Assembly: GCA_037952775.1 (NCBI GenBank) | Contig: JBANAY010000003.1 | Coordinates: 5,642,001 to 5,706,000 of the forward strand | Source: Clonostachys chloroleuca | Lineage: Eukaryota; Ascomycota; Sordariomycetes; Hypocreales; Bionectriaceae | DNA: 64,000 nucleotides | Reading direction: 5' to 3' | Shown here: positions 20,988 through 32,427 of the stretch, one piece after another | Layout of the letters: each line of letters opens with the position of its first letter | Numbering within the stretch: the first letter of the stretch is position 1 | Made by a program: the position numbers and the translations under genes | Notes under the pieces: model-generated | What the model was told of the DNA's origin: nothing | Databases searched by the model: none | The model's input: only the letters and a program-made list of their open reading frames with translations

Positions 20988-21635
20988 TGGGTCTGTCGTT
21001 GTGTTTTTCAGGTTGGTAGTGGGTTGAGCAGATGCCTGGATTTGGTTAGGGGTTCTAGCTCCCTAAGATTGTACTCGATCATGGCTGTGACTTACAATAC
21101 AAAAGTTGAACAACCCAAATAGTCCGAGTGCTTGGTGTGACTTCATACTGTCATAAAGGGAGTCGTTTTGGTTAAGACGCAAAGATAGCAAAGCAAGTGT
21201 CAGTGTTTTTGGTGTAATAATATCAGTAGTAGAATAGGATACCCAAGGACTATTTATAAGAAATACTCTCGAAGAATTATAGCTATTTGACATATTCTCA
21301 GAGACAGGGATGCAGAGGGGGTGGATTTGTTGCTAGTTGGGAACGAGGCACTGATTGGCGCTCGTTTAGACGGAAGTTGAACGAGGCAGAGCCTCACAGA
21401 CAGTGACGAAGGTGGCTCAGGTAAGACCGATAAGCCAAATGCGCAAGATTGGCTTAGTTTTCCATCTTACTGTACGAATTTGGGTAGTCCAGCTGAAGGT
21501 TATGGATCAACAAAGATCTAGTTCATCTTAAACGAGAACGAGAACGTGACTCAAGACGTAAGCACGGCCACAATCCCGAATTTTAGCACTACTGCATCTT
21601 CATTATGAAGCTAATAGGCTCTGTTATCATGGCTT
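20988..21635. other. Intergenic, promoter of the hydrolase
   Basis: Upstream of the hydrolase and downstream of the next regulator. Short pyrimidine/AT stretches, nothing else recognised. Confidence 0.45.
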
Positions 21636-22891
21636 TTATGAGCTCTCCAGCATTCCAATAGGCTCACTCAGCAACCCCTGCCACTCTGTTGGCAGCTCTT
21701 GAAGAACTGCCCACGCTTCTCGGTGCCCAGCATCACCAATGTACCACATCTTGCTCAACCAGCGTAACATGACGAAGTAATGCACAAGGATGGCCAGGGC
21801 TCTCGGCCGCCGCTCTTCCACATAAGCTACAAATTCATCGTCGAGAAGCATGGGCAGGATAAGTAGTCGCAAGTGCATCTCCGGGCACAGCTCTTGAGCG
21901 TGTCTGAATCTCCAGATGGCACCAACCACACTTATTGCTGTGCTGTACACCAGATGCGTCTCATCTGACCAGGCTTCGGTACGTTCCAGTGGCTCACGAT
22001 AATCCAATAAATGAATCAATTCCTCCGAATGTTGCAGTTTTTGCCTCTCCTCCACGACATAGAATGCGCCAGATGTCATTTTCCATCCAACTGATTCTGG
22101 GTTCTCCCTTGCCAGCTCCCTAGCTCGGAGGAACACAACATGGGTAGCTCCCGTCATACGCAGCCAATCTACTGGAGGTGCGTATGGCTTTAAGGCTCGG
22201 TTTTGGAGTCGGTGGAAATCGTAAATTCGAAATGCGCTGGATGCGAGGCACGCATAATCAATATTATCTGCTGTTAAATGGCTGAGGTCTTTGTGGTGCG
22301 CGTTGAGAGCTAGATGAAGATAGGTAGATGTGCATTTCTCAACGTCAATAACTTCCCTAGTCCCAGAAATCTTTTCTTTATGGGCCTTGTGTAGAGCCGA
22401 TAAAAGGCAAATTGAATTCAGCACAGCATCAGATCGAAGGGCCGCCTGGCACATGATGGGGCCCCAGATGTCCTGAGTGCTTTCGCCAATGGCTATGCTT
22501 TTTCCTGTCTCAGTGCTGTAATGATAGAATAACTCCAGTTCCAACTTTCGACGAGATTCTGATTCCATACTCTCTGGCTCAGATTGCTTCTTCTTTTCCC
22601 AGGTGCATCCCGAGGCATCTCCCGGCGCGGCGGCGACTTGGGCGTACCCGCACACCAAACCCAGCCGCTTACAATTGGAGCATATCGGTTTGCCTTCGTC
22701 ACACTATATTCATGCGTACGTTAGCTATGGTGCACCGTGATAAATCCCGGCCTCATCAGGGCTCATACTTTGACGCGGCGGATTCTACATCGCTGACACC
22801 CCGTCCTGGTCTTCCTGTGGAATAGCTTGGCGTGCCGCTTACGAGCTGGCTCATTGCGGCCCTCCGAGGTGCCAAAATCAGTTGCCGGCAT
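21636..22891 (-). CDS. Zn2Cys6 transcription factor (396 aa)
   Basis: Two exons: complement of 21636-22703 and 22769-22891. Intron 22704-22768 (GTATGA...TAG) falls inside the zinc cluster: exon 1 ends ...RTGCQRCRIRRVK and exon 2 begins CDEGKPICSNCKRLGLVC. A basic stretch (RKRHAKLFHRKTR) precedes the cluster, as in sterol-uptake and UpcA-type regulators. The rest is a compact helical domain of the Fungal_trans_2 type with no long linker, short for the class. The position next to the hydrolase and P450 makes it a candidate local regulator. It is divergent from the gene at 23422. Confidence 0.88.
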
Positions 22892-23421
22892 GCTTGCAAG
22901 GTAACAGAGTGATGGAAATGATTTGAAGATCCCGGTGCCCGAGGTAGCGATGGCGGTGGAGGAGGATCACTGCTGAGAATGAACGAGAACGAGCGGGATA
23001 CAGTGGCGTTATATCATTGCTAGTGCTCACCAGTGCCGAGTTTCCGGCGACTAGCCCATGAAAAGGCCCAAACAGCCATCGCTTACCAGCTGATCGGCAA
23101 GCAGGGAGTCAAAGGAACGGATGCTGATGCCGGACCCAAGCCACCAATCCAGCAAATCATCAATGATGATGCCCCACCGGAAGAAAAAGCCATAAACGAG
23201 AACGAGGAGGCAGCCAGACGAAAGGTGAATACCAATCTAGATGGTCGGAGATATTTGGTAGAGACAACAACGGCGCGATGTGATAAAACATGGCACTCTC
23301 TCTATATAATGGTATTTCTTTCTCACTTCTCTATATAATTGTGCTTCTTTATCATTATCAACCTATCTGAATCAAAATTGCTCAGTTTTCCAGTCAGAAG
23401 ATCGATCTTTACAAGTGTGCC
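22892..23421. promoter_or_regulatory. Divergent promoter region
   Basis: 530 bp between a regulator and an uncharacterised gene. It contains an open stretch around 23033-23280 rich in Glu/Lys codons, but with no ATG in a good context and no homology recognised. Near 23285-23345 the segment CTCTCTATATAATxGT occurs twice (23295-23312 and 23328-23342), one copy being a plausible TATA region. Confidence 0.35.
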
Positions 23422-24857
23422 ATGGCCCTGAATCAGATCCTTACAGGCGGTATCGGCCTCGCAGCCGAAGCAATAAAACACCAAAAGAATAAGAAAGCTG
23501 CCAAAAATGCATTCGCAGACGACTCGATATCAGTATTCGGGACAGTTGGTTCCTCCGATTCCCAACAGATGAATGCTAAGAACGAGGAAATGTTTCAAGG
23601 GGCCAACAAGATTTCATTGACATGCACCATATCGACCGACAAGCTTCACAATGACCTTGACAGTTTTGGGAAGAGGCCATCAGTCGAATCAAGTCCATCC
23701 CGCGCTGCCATACCAAAAGGTGTGGGCAAAGATCCTGCACGTATTTCCACGCTTGTCGAGGCATTCCTCGCAGTCCATCGGCCACTCGAACGCCAGACGC
23801 CAGCCCCTTTGCCATTCGCCGTCATCATTCCCCAGCGACGGCCTGAATCAAGGCAGAGAGGGTTCGTGCCTGCATATGCACCTTGTCTTGCGCCTTGTGG
23901 TATAAGTGAAGACGCCTTCATGCAGTTTCACGAGTTCTACAACGAGTCTCTGCGCTACTCAAATGCCATCAAAGTTGTTACTGTTGCAGCAGGAGCAGCA
24001 GGTCTGGTTCCCAGCATCACGGCCACCGTCGTCTCCCTGACGGTTGGAGCAGCTGCGCAAACTGCAGCCTCATTGCAAAGCCGCCAACGCACGAATGATT
24101 TCCTATCACAAATGAACTTGGAGTACTTTATGCCCATGGGACTTGTCTGCCTCGTTATGAGGTATACAGCTCCTGAACATTATACTGAAGCTACAAATAT
24201 TTACCAAGCCCATTCCCAAGCAACAAACCAATCGCGCTGGAACTTCAGTGTCGACCACGGTCACATGGGAGATGCATCAATGCCGCTCGCGGCTCCTCTC
24301 ATTTTCCCAAAAGTTAGCTCAGTACAAGATCAAGGTAAATCAACGAAGTTCAAGCGGGCAAAACAATTTATCCAGGACTACGGAGACCGAAGGGCACAAG
24401 CCGAATTTGCGAAGAGCCACCCGGACTCACAGTTAACCAAGGCTGTAGCAAGCCAAGTAAAATTTCAAAGCTTTTTGGGGGATCCACGGAATTTTTCCAG
24501 CATCTCTAAGAATTCATTGCAGGAAATGGCTCATGACAGGTTGACAGGTCAGGTAGGTCTGAGCATAATAAAACTTCAGCTCACTCAATAATCGCTAATA
24601 TCTTAAATCAGGGAACCAAATTCTCGGCTCCTCAGCGTGATATGAGATTCAAAAGCAGAGCCCAAATGGGTCATCATGAAGGAGAGCGATTTCAACATGC
24701 TGGCCTCAATACCCCCAATCCACAATCGAGGGAAAGGATTGATTCCACCAAGGATGTACTCTACATGATGATTGTCCCTCTTCCCACCCAGGAGCAAATT
24801 AATTCCGCATATGATGAGCCACCAGCATACTTGGAAACTGAGGAGGTGAGATGGTGA
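23422..24857 (+). CDS. Uncharacterised conserved fungal protein
   Basis: Two exons: 23422-24552 and 24612-24857, 458 residues (intron GTAGGT...CAG). The N-terminus is Gly/Ala-rich (NQILTGGIGLAAEAI) without a clear signal peptide. The most striking block, PLPFAVIIPQRRPESRQRGFVPAYAP, is one I recall from a large family of uncharacterised fungal proteins. It is followed by a hydrophobic Ala/Val/Gly segment (about residues 185-220) and the conserved LEYFMPMGLVCLVM. The C-terminal third is polar, basic, then ends in PPAYLETEEVRW. Membrane association is possible. No catalytic motif is seen. Function unknown. Confidence 0.75.
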
Positions 24858-24982
24858 GAATGATTAGCAGGCTCACCGATTCATTCTTTTCAGCTTTGTT
24901 GCATCTTAAATTTCAATCACAGACAGAGCTATTAATGACCAAACATAGTATTTCCGATTTGTGATCAAAATTTACTTTCTAT

Positions 24983-26452
24983 TCAATTTAAAGTTTTTCC
25001 AGCATCTCTTCTCAGTATTTCATTCAGCTCGTCCCGCATTTTACAGTTGTCGAGGGCAAAACTTGATGCCAGCTCCTCGAGCTCGTCTCTCGTCTTCCCA
25101 CGGAAGAGTTCTGCGAGCTCGCGGCTAACATATTCGCTAAGAAGGCATTCTCGAATGACGCGCTCGAAATGCCTCTCAAACGTCCAAATCTTGGGATATC
25201 GGGCGTTATGGAACTTGGGGTCGACCATGGACTTGAGCGACTCGAAAAAGGGCCCGTAGATTGGCTGGACCTCGTCTTTGTTTTCAACACCCCAGAAATC
25301 GAGACCAAGGCTCTTCTTCTTGTCCACGAATGGCTGGATGAGCTTCATGTACGGAGACTCGGGGTCTACATACGTCATGGCCTGATAGCCAATGTCCTTA
25401 TAGAGCCAGATGGACCAGTGAACACCGGTTTCGCGGTAGATTGCGAGCTGTTCCTCGAGAAGAGCAAACCGCTTTTTGTTTGTCTCTCTCGCACTGTCCC
25501 CTTCCTTCCGCTCATCTTGATACACTGGGCCAAACTCGCCATTCCAGATGGGTACGTTCTTTTGCCTCATGAATTCGACTTTGCGCTCAAAGCTGGCCCG
25601 GAGCTTGTCTTTTTGCTCTTGTGTTCCTTCGTATTGTTCGCCGAATGGGAACCCCATCATGCTATAATCATGGCAGGCGTAAACAGTATTGGGCAGTGGC
25701 TCCTCTGGGAATGCTCTGAAATCCATTGCATATGTGTTCCCGTCGACCCACAGGATGTGGTCGGGATCTATAGCTCGGATGGCCTTCTCGGCACGAGCGT
25801 ACCAGTCGACCAGACGAGCTCCGTAGAACCCAGATGCAGTCTTGTGAGGGTCTGCAGGCTCATTCAGGGGGTTGTATCCCGCAATGACGGGGTTACCCAC
25901 GTAGTGTTTGGCCAGTGCTTCCCACAGCTGGATCGCGCGGTCTTGGTGATCCTTGAACTCCCAAAACTGGGCTCGAGCGATGCCCGAATCGCTGTGCCAA
26001 TCTTGATTCTGGCCTCCAGGGGCAGCGTGAAGATCAAGAATGACATAGAGATTATGCCGAGCGCAAATCTCCACGCATCGATCCACTAACCGAAATCCTT
26101 CCTCCTTGATCACGTCGGGCTTCATATCATCCATGAAGTGGCGGTAGTTGATTGGGATCCGAATACAGTTCAGCCCCAATGACTGGAAGTACTGCGCATC
26201 GGCGTCTGTGAAGAAATGGTGAAGGAATCGGTCGAAGAAGAATTGGGCATCCGCCTCACCCAGTACTTCGGCCAGCTGCTCCCGGTGCTCATGCTCGTGC
26301 CCAGCATATCCAGTGATGAAGTTCTCCATGTTCAGGAACCCACCCAAACCGGCACCCTTGAGAATAACGACATTCCCCTGGGGGTCCTTTACTTTATCAC
26401 CATCCACCCGGAGCATCACGCACGGGGGATTGGTATGAACTGTCGACGCCAT
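24983..26452 (-). CDS. Glycoside hydrolase family 5, intracellular
   Basis: Intronless, 489 residues with no signal peptide, so likely cytosolic. It has the GH5 (alpha/beta)8 barrel landmarks: KGAGLGGFLNMENFITGY near the start, LGLNCIRIPINYRHF, LDLHAAPGGQN, the acid/base Glu198 in GYNPLNEPAD, HDYSMMGFPF, and the nucleophile Glu306 in IWNGEFGPV. The C-terminal 100 residues form an extra helical, charged extension (ELFRGKTRDELEELA). Lack of secretion separates it from wall exo-1,3-glucanases; relatives may act on glycolipids, imported oligosaccharides or plant glycosides. It sits tail to tail with 23422 and next to a Zn2Cys6 regulator and a sugar porter. Confidence 0.92.
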   Translation of the reverse strand: MASTVHTNPPCVMLRVDGDKVKDPQGNVVILKGAGLGGFLNMENFITGYAGHEHEHREQLAEVLGEADAQFFFDRFLHHFFTDADAQYFQSLGLNCIRIPINYRHFMDDMKPDVIKEEGFRLVDRCVEICARHNLYVILDLHAAPGGQNQDWHSDSGIARAQFWEFKDHQDRAIQLWEALAKHYVGNPVIAGYNPLNEPADPHKTASGFYGARLVDWYARAEKAIRAIDPDHILWVDGNTYAMDFRAFPEEPLPNTVYACHDYSMMGFPFGEQYEGTQEQKDKLRASFERKVEFMRQKNVPIWNGEFGPVYQDERKEGDSARETNKKRFALLEEQLAIYRETGVHWSIWLYKDIGYQAMTYVDPESPYMKLIQPFVDKKKSLGLDFWGVENKDEVQPIYGPFFESLKSMVDPKFHNARYPKIWTFERHFERVIRECLLSEYVSRELAELFRGKTRDELEELASSFALDNCKMRDELNEILRRDAGKTLN

Positions 26453-26929
26453 GATGGATTGAGGTGTGGAGGGTCAGTAAAGCCGCACAAGCGAGAGAAA
26501 TCGGGTCTCCTAGGCTTAAATAGCTTCTCTATGGCTCGTAATCAACAGATTTGAACAGGATGTCTTTGTAAGGCCCCAAAAATGTGAGGTCATAACATCC
26601 AAGCACCAATCTGGAGTGGAGAGCCCACACGGCCTCCTTAGAAGCGACACTCCCCGACACCCACATCTAGCCTCGTTACAATTATGGCCCCAATGCATAT
26701 TGATTTTAGCCGCATGATACGGGGGTAGGCCACGAAGTGCCGCGTGGCCGTATAATCGAAACGATCTATTGATTTCAATTTTAGGACTACCGAGACTGTA
26801 CACTCCGAGCGGCCACGAAATCCGTGGTGTTCGTGGACTACGTGATATTCAGTGTTCCCATACCATGTCATTGATAATACATCTTGATTAGAGGACCTCC
26901 CAGCTCGCAATAATATATAAGCGCCTAAT
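26453..26929. promoter_or_regulatory. Promoter of the GH5 gene
   Basis: 477 bp upstream of the GH5 start and downstream of the regulator. No gene seen. Three copies of GGCCAC/GTGGCC-type words occur near 26730-26815, of uncertain meaning. Confidence 0.3.
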
Positions 26930-28780
26930 TCAAGCAACGGATATGCCGTGCATTTCCAAGGACTGCTTCAAGAAGCGGTTCCACTCCCTGAGATCCGATA
27001 TCTCCCCTTCCCATTCGGAGACGAGCCGCCAGACCTGCCAGACAGCGTCACCCCAGCACTGCGGCAGAGGGTACTTGAGCTTCGCCGCGCCAAGAAGGAT
27101 CACGGCGCTCCTCATACATGTGCGGATCATGAACCAGGTCCCGTGGTGACGATGCATGAACCCCGGTAAGTTGACGTAGATCCGGCGGATGTGAGCCTCG
27201 ATGCCCTTCTTCCCTAGCTCATCCACAGCCCTGGCCAAATCAGGGCTGGAGACGGAGGCGGTAAGACGGGCCATCAGAAACGGCCAGTAGAGTGCTTCGT
27301 AAAAGTTTACAAGGTGTCCGCGGAGGACGAAGACACACACGCCATCTCTTTCATGAGGCAAATCCAGTGACAGCTCCGGGGGTAAACTCTCGACCCATTG
27401 TTGAGCCTGAGCCTCATACTCAGGGACGAGATACTGCAGCTCTTCGAGAAATTTCGCGTTAGAGCCTGATGTGCGGTGCAAGTCCATTATCTCATGAGAG
27501 ACGCGGCTGAAGAGACGCCGTAGGGATATCTCAGACAGATAGAATAGCCATGATGCTCTCTCGTGGTCATCGCTCGTGTCTCCAATGACTTCAGCTGATA
27601 CAGGGGGTGTAGGGAAAAAGGAAGGGTACAGATTAAGGGTTGAAGCAGAGGGGTTGAAATCAGGCAAGAGAAGCTCAGAACGAAGCTCCCTTTCTGATTT
27701 CCACGCTGACCAGTACAAAGCCTGCTGTTGCGTCTCAAGTCCCGCGACGTCCGTTGAGCCCACAGGAGTTCCGGGCGTGCCCGTCGTGCATGCGCTGTGG
27801 GCCGCTCTGGCTAGTATGGGGAGGTGTTGGCATGCACCAAGGGCCTGAGAGAAGAGCCTCCAAGCGTAGATTGGCTGGTGTACATGCATCATGTAGATGC
27901 CCGATAGAAGCAGGCACTGGGGTCCGATGAGGCTCGGCTGGCAGAGGAGGCTGCCGAGCCTCTTCTGACCAGCCTGGAAAAAGACGTACGACTCAGTGAA
28001 TGGCACTGTATTGGGCCCGGTTTCGGGGTTCGGTCGGAAAGGGGTGGCTATCCTCCCCAAGGCACAGACCAGGAGGGCCAAGCATGACTCCGGGGACCAG
28101 TCGATGCCTTCCGAGAGCTTGTTTAGAACGAGCTTCCGCGTGCGTTTCTCTACAAATATTGGGTTCTTGCAGTGCACATAAAGGAAGAAACTGTCAAGTA
28201 TTGCGTTTATTCCACTCGGCTGGATATCAAGAACGTCTCCGAGGCTACTAGGAGGTGTCGGTGCCAGGTCCGAGGGCCCATGTGTCGGTGGATTCGAAAC
28301 TGGTTGGTCTTGGAAGATTGACCACTGCAGCAGGCTTTCAATTTTCTCCGGTAAAATGCTTCTTAGAGAAACATCGTCGCTGTCGGAGGACTCTGGCCAC
28401 TGATCTCTGGGAGATGACGATACGTCCTCAACATCGTGCTTCTCGCGATTTGGAAGGGGCTGGAAGGAGATATTTTGGAATCCCTCTTGGATTGTATTTT
28501 CCAGTTCATCCAGTCGCTCGAGGATTTTCAAGCTCGCAGGGTCAAACGACGACAAGTCGACAGGGGACTGCACGCATGTAACCCCGGCTTTCAGGCAGTA
28601 CGAGCATGACGGCTTGAGGTTGTCGCACTTAGTCTTGCGTGCTCGGCAGACCTGGCACGCTGTAATGGCTCTCTTTCGGGGGTAAAACGCTCTCCCCCGA
28701 CCAGCAGGCCTTTTCCGGGGAATGCGGGGGATATCATCGGTATCCAGTGCCGCGGGTTGCTGCTCCTCTGGGGTCGCCAT
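26930..28780 (-). CDS. Zn2Cys6 transcription factor (616 aa), candidate sugar regulator
   Basis: Intronless, 616 residues. A basic region (RIPRKRPAGRGRAFYPRKRAI) precedes the zinc cluster TACQVCRARKTKCDNLKPSCSYCLKAGVTC (about residues 41-69). A short coiled coil follows (LKILERLDELENTIQEG), then an acidic Ser-rich linker and the fungal-specific domain, including the segment YVFFQAGQKRLGSLL and the helical half to the C-terminus. It lies head to head with the sugar porter at 29198 and upstream of the GH5 gene, which suggests control of both. No ligand can be inferred. Confidence 0.88.
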   Translation of the reverse strand: MATPEEQQPAALDTDDIPRIPRKRPAGRGRAFYPRKRAITACQVCRARKTKCDNLKPSCSYCLKAGVTCVQSPVDLSSFDPASLKILERLDELENTIQEGFQNISFQPLPNREKHDVEDVSSSPRDQWPESSDSDDVSLRSILPEKIESLLQWSIFQDQPVSNPPTHGPSDLAPTPPSSLGDVLDIQPSGINAILDSFFLYVHCKNPIFVEKRTRKLVLNKLSEGIDWSPESCLALLVCALGRIATPFRPNPETGPNTVPFTESYVFFQAGQKRLGSLLCQPSLIGPQCLLLSGIYMMHVHQPIYAWRLFSQALGACQHLPILARAAHSACTTGTPGTPVGSTDVAGLETQQQALYWSAWKSERELRSELLLPDFNPSASTLNLYPSFFPTPPVSAEVIGDTSDDHERASWLFYLSEISLRRLFSRVSHEIMDLHRTSGSNAKFLEELQYLVPEYEAQAQQWVESLPPELSLDLPHERDGVCVFVLRGHLVNFYEALYWPFLMARLTASVSSPDLARAVDELGKKGIEAHIRRIYVNLPGFMHRHHGTWFMIRTCMRSAVILLGAAKLKYPLPQCWGDAVWQVWRLVSEWEGEISDLREWNRFLKQSLEMHGISVA

Positions 28781-29197
28781 ACGTCTTAGTCAAGAGGGAA
28801 TCAGAAGTGTGGTTTCGTGTCACAGTTCGAGGGGGCTGCGTCTCTACCTATGACCTTTTATCGCGGAATTGCGCTCTTAATGAACTCTCGTCTCCACACA
28901 AGAGGACTCCTCGGGGAATGCCGCTTATCCCTTCTAGCGGGTGTGAGGTTCCCGCAATACCCCAGCTTGAACCCAAACCACTACGACAGATTCGTTGGGT
29001 CGCATGACTCGATGTCGCTGTGGCAGTAACCGGATTAGTCGGTGGGACTCGCGATGTATTCATCAATGGTGCCATCCAGAGACATCTCGTGTGGCAGAAA
29101 ACAGTATATAGAGCAGGGACTGGTTCGCCAGCTTCTCTATCGGTGCCGGCTTCTACAATCCCTACTCTTCACCGGTTGAGAAGACAGCTTGCAAGAA
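28781..29197. promoter_or_regulatory. Divergent promoter, regulator and sugar porter
   Basis: 417 bp shared by two divergent starts. ACAGTATATAGAGC at 29101-29114 is a plausible TATA region for the porter. CCGG and CGG words occur (for example ACCGGATTAGTCGGTGGG at 29029-29046), possible Zn2Cys6 half-sites. Confidence 0.4.
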
Positions 29198-30838
29198 ATG
29201 GCACCCAAAGATCAAACGGACGAGCATGATGTTGAGCACATCGATGAGAAAGGAGTACAGCCGATTGAAGACGAGCAGCTGGCCCAGGACCGCGACCTCA
29301 CGCTCAAAGTCGTCCTACGCCAGCATCCGTGGATTCTGTTCTGGTCATTCTACTGGGCGACTGCCGGCATTGCATGGTTCGTGCCCATCAACTGTTCCCT
29401 TTGGCTGGGCTAACACAACTGGGATAGGGGTTTCGATGCTCAGATCAACGGGGCTATGATATCCGTGGCCTCGTTCCGCCGCGATTTTGGGTAAGCCGTG
29501 GCTCTCTCCAGACTAGCAAAGCTCTGTTTCTAATGTATATTCCCCAGTTACATCAGCAATGGCGAAGCGATCCTCCCCGCGAATTGGCAGACGGCCTTCA
29601 ACAGTGTTAGCAGCGTCGGCCAGTTCTTCGGTGGCTTTCTCTGCTCGTGGGTGTGTGACAAGATCGGGCGAAAAGCATCGTTGCTAGTCGGCCTGCTCAT
29701 CACAACTGGCGCCATCTTCGGAGAGATATTTTCGACTACGAATGCCGCCTTTGTTGTTTCAAAGCTCATTCTCGGCTTTGGTCTAGGCTTTTACCTGACC
29801 TTGAGTCCTCTGGCAACCTCTGAAATTGCCCCTACCGTCCTCCGAGGTATTTCGACTGCTGGTGTAAACTTGGGTATCGCGATCGGTCAACTTATATCCA
29901 ATGGCGTTGTGAAGGGTTTCGGGGAAAGAGAGGACAGGTGGGCTTACCGCGGCCCCTTTGCCGTCCAGCTGTTCTTCGTTGTCATTCTCGGGCTGGGTCT
30001 TCCATTTACTCCCGAGACACCCTGGTATCTTGTCCGGCGAGGAATGATTGAGGAGGCTAAGAAGTCCCTGCGGAAGTTGTACGGGGACAGTGCCGACATC
30101 GATGCCAAGGTGGCCGGCCTTGAGCGCACCATTGCAGAGGAGGCTGCCTTTCAGTCGGAGACGCCATCCATGCTCCAGTGCTTCAAAGGAGTCGATCTGA
30201 CCCGGACCATGATCAGTATCGGCGTTTTTGTTTGCCAGCATTTCTCCGGTATCGTTTTCGTGCTTGGATATTCGACCTACTTTTTCCAGCTGGCGGGTGT
30301 GAGCAATGCGCAAAGTTTCAACCTTGGCGTGGGAGTCACGGCCTGTGGTGTCTTGGGCAACTTCTGCAGCTGGTTCTTTGTCAACTCATTCGGGCGCCGC
30401 AGGATATTCCTGACTGGCATGGTCACCCTCGACGTGCTCCTCTTGCTCATTGGTATCATGGATGTCATCCCCACGAGCGGCGCGCAATGGGTCCAAGCCG
30501 CCTGCACTGTTCTCTATGCCTTTGCGTACTTTGGTACCATCGGTGCGATGGCGTTCACCATCCTCGGTGAAACGAGCAGCACGACGTTGAAGGCGCCCAC
30601 GATGGCTCTCGCGACGGCAACACAGGCTGTTGTGGGGATGGTGATGAACATTGTCATTCCCTACCTTGTCAACCCCGACGAGGCTAATCTCAAGGGCAAA
30701 GTCGGGTTTATTTTTGGAGGCCTGTGTACGCTTGCAACCGTCTGGAGTTTCTTCTTCGTTCCGGAACTCAAAGGAAAGTCCTACTATGAGATTGATCGCA
30801 TGTTTGAAAGCAAGATTCCTCCCAGGAAGATGGGTTAG
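29198..30838 (+). CDS. MFS sugar porter
   Basis: Three exons: 29198-29376, 29428-29490, 29548-30838, 510 residues. The start ATG at 29198 (GAAATGGCA) follows an in-frame upstream region without other ATG. Family signatures: WGFDAQINGAMISV in TM1 (split by intron 1), CDKIGRKASLL after TM2, PETPWYLVRRG after TM6, NSFGRRRIFL in the second half, and PELKGKSYYEID at the end. These fit hexose or alpha-glucoside porters of the SP family. The N-terminus is long, acidic and cytosolic. Expression from the promoter shared with the Zn2Cys6 factor suggests a sugar-induced unit with the GH5 enzyme. Confidence 0.93.
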
Positions 30839-31013
30839 GTGCGCTATCCTCAATTTTCGGTCATAATGGCCGCAAACATGAAGTGTGTCTTTGAGAATCA
30901 TGTGAGAGAATGACGCGCTTCATAGTTGCTCGGGCGGCAGTGGATAATACCTCATCAACTCCAATGGTCTATAGGAACGTAGTTTAAATAAGGATGATAT
31001 CTATGTATAAGAG

Positions 31014-32427
31014 TCATATCTTCGTTTTCGATTCCTTCTTTGCAAGTACTGAGCGCAACGCCACCATGAATGCCGCCGTGATTGTAAAGGAAATCCCGGG
31101 GAAGAGCTGAAGGCCGAGATAGTTGCGCGACTCTCCTAAAATAGCGCCGGCGATGGGAGAACCAGTCAAAGAAGCAATGCTCTTGAGAAATTGCACCATT
31201 CCAACGCGCGTCCCCAGCACCTTCAAATCCTTTGTAAACGACGTCAACACAACGGGAGCCACAGCCACCAGGCTCCCTGAGAAAAAGCCGTAAAACACGG
31301 AAAACGAAATGTTCCCCGCTCCTGTGCTCACCGCGGGCCAGGAAAAGACCACGATCGTGGTGGAGGCCGTGATGAAGACGAAGGTATTGACAGGTCCCAG
31401 CATATCCGACAGAATTCCGAGCAAGATCCGGCCAGGAATTGACGCAGCGTTCATGATAGCGACCAGGTACAAGGCCACAGGCTGCCCTCCCATCCCATGG
31501 GAGAGCGCATACGTCTGGATGTAAAACACCGGCACAAACCAGGCAAGATTGCTGAAGAAAACCCCAACCGAGTACAGGCAGTAGGGTGCGCTCTTGAAAG
31601 CGGTGCGATCTACGAGGGACCGAAGACTCTGCAATTGACGCTGGCCACGGTGGCGGGGGCGCAGAACGGCCAAAGAGAAGCAGCACATGGCGCACGCGAG
31701 AAAGCCTAGTATGCGGACAGTCCAGGGAAATCCGATGCGAGGCTGCAGTTCCTGGAAAATGAGCGGATATATCGTCCCGCCCAAGCAGCTTCCAATGCTG
31801 GCGGTGGTCATCGCCTGGGCACGCTTGGTCTTGAAGTACGGAGGGATGATTGCAATGGCCGGGATGGTCAGGAAACCAGCCCCGAGGCCGACGCAGATGG
31901 CGTGGGCAAGGATGACTTGCCAGTACACGGTGCAGAGACTGGTCATCATGAAGCCGAAGACGACGAGGAATGCGCCGATGTACAGCAGGAGTCTGCAATG
32001 GCCTGCATCATACAGGGGGCCAATGATGGGCCCAGTCGCCAGGAGGAGAAACATCTGTATCGAACCAATCCAGGAGATTGCTGAGGCTGACGCCTCTCGG
32101 AGAAGCTGGGTCTCATAGAAGGTCTGGAAAGCTCCGAATGCGTTGATGAGCCCCCTAATCGACTGAGTATGAGGCTACAAGGATATCAACAGAGAGCGCA
32201 TATGGCACTTACAAGCTGTTCCAGTAGAGAAAACAACACCCTGCTACCTGTAGCCAGGCCAACAATCCACCGTCGACGTGTTCGCTGGCTTCGGGTTCGT
32301 TGACTCGTGGCGCTGCGACAATCGGCGCCGCTCCGAGACCATCATTATCAGTCGGAAAGTCCTCATTCTTCCGGTCGGAGTCGTTCGCTGGGACATCAAC
32401 CCTCTTCTCGGACGACCTGATTGACAT
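31014..32427 (-). CDS. Monocarboxylate transporter-like MFS protein
   Basis: Two exons: complement of 31014-32154 and 32213-32427, 451 residues (intron GTAAGT...TTAG). An acidic N-tail of about 50 residues precedes TM1, GGLLAWLQVAGCCFLYWNS, matching the conserved [DE]GG.[WG]AW motif of fungal MCTs; LGLINAFGAFQTFYE continues it across the splice. Twelve helices are evident, with RPRHRG in the central loop and IPGRILLGILSDMLGP in the second half. Fungal relatives move carboxylates, riboflavin or aromatic acids; the substrate is not clear. It is convergent with the sugar porter. Confidence 0.9.

Noticed and set aside
23033..23338. 101-codon frame before 23422
   Set aside because: No ATG at its beginning, no homology seen, and it lies in a promoter.
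25169..26089. 306-codon plus-strand open frame
   Set aside because: Antisense shadow of the GH5 gene, whose frame has full family motifs.
30955..31998. 347-codon minus-strand frame, His/Arg/Pro-rich
   Set aside because: Overlaps the transporter in another frame; composition is typical of a frame shadow.
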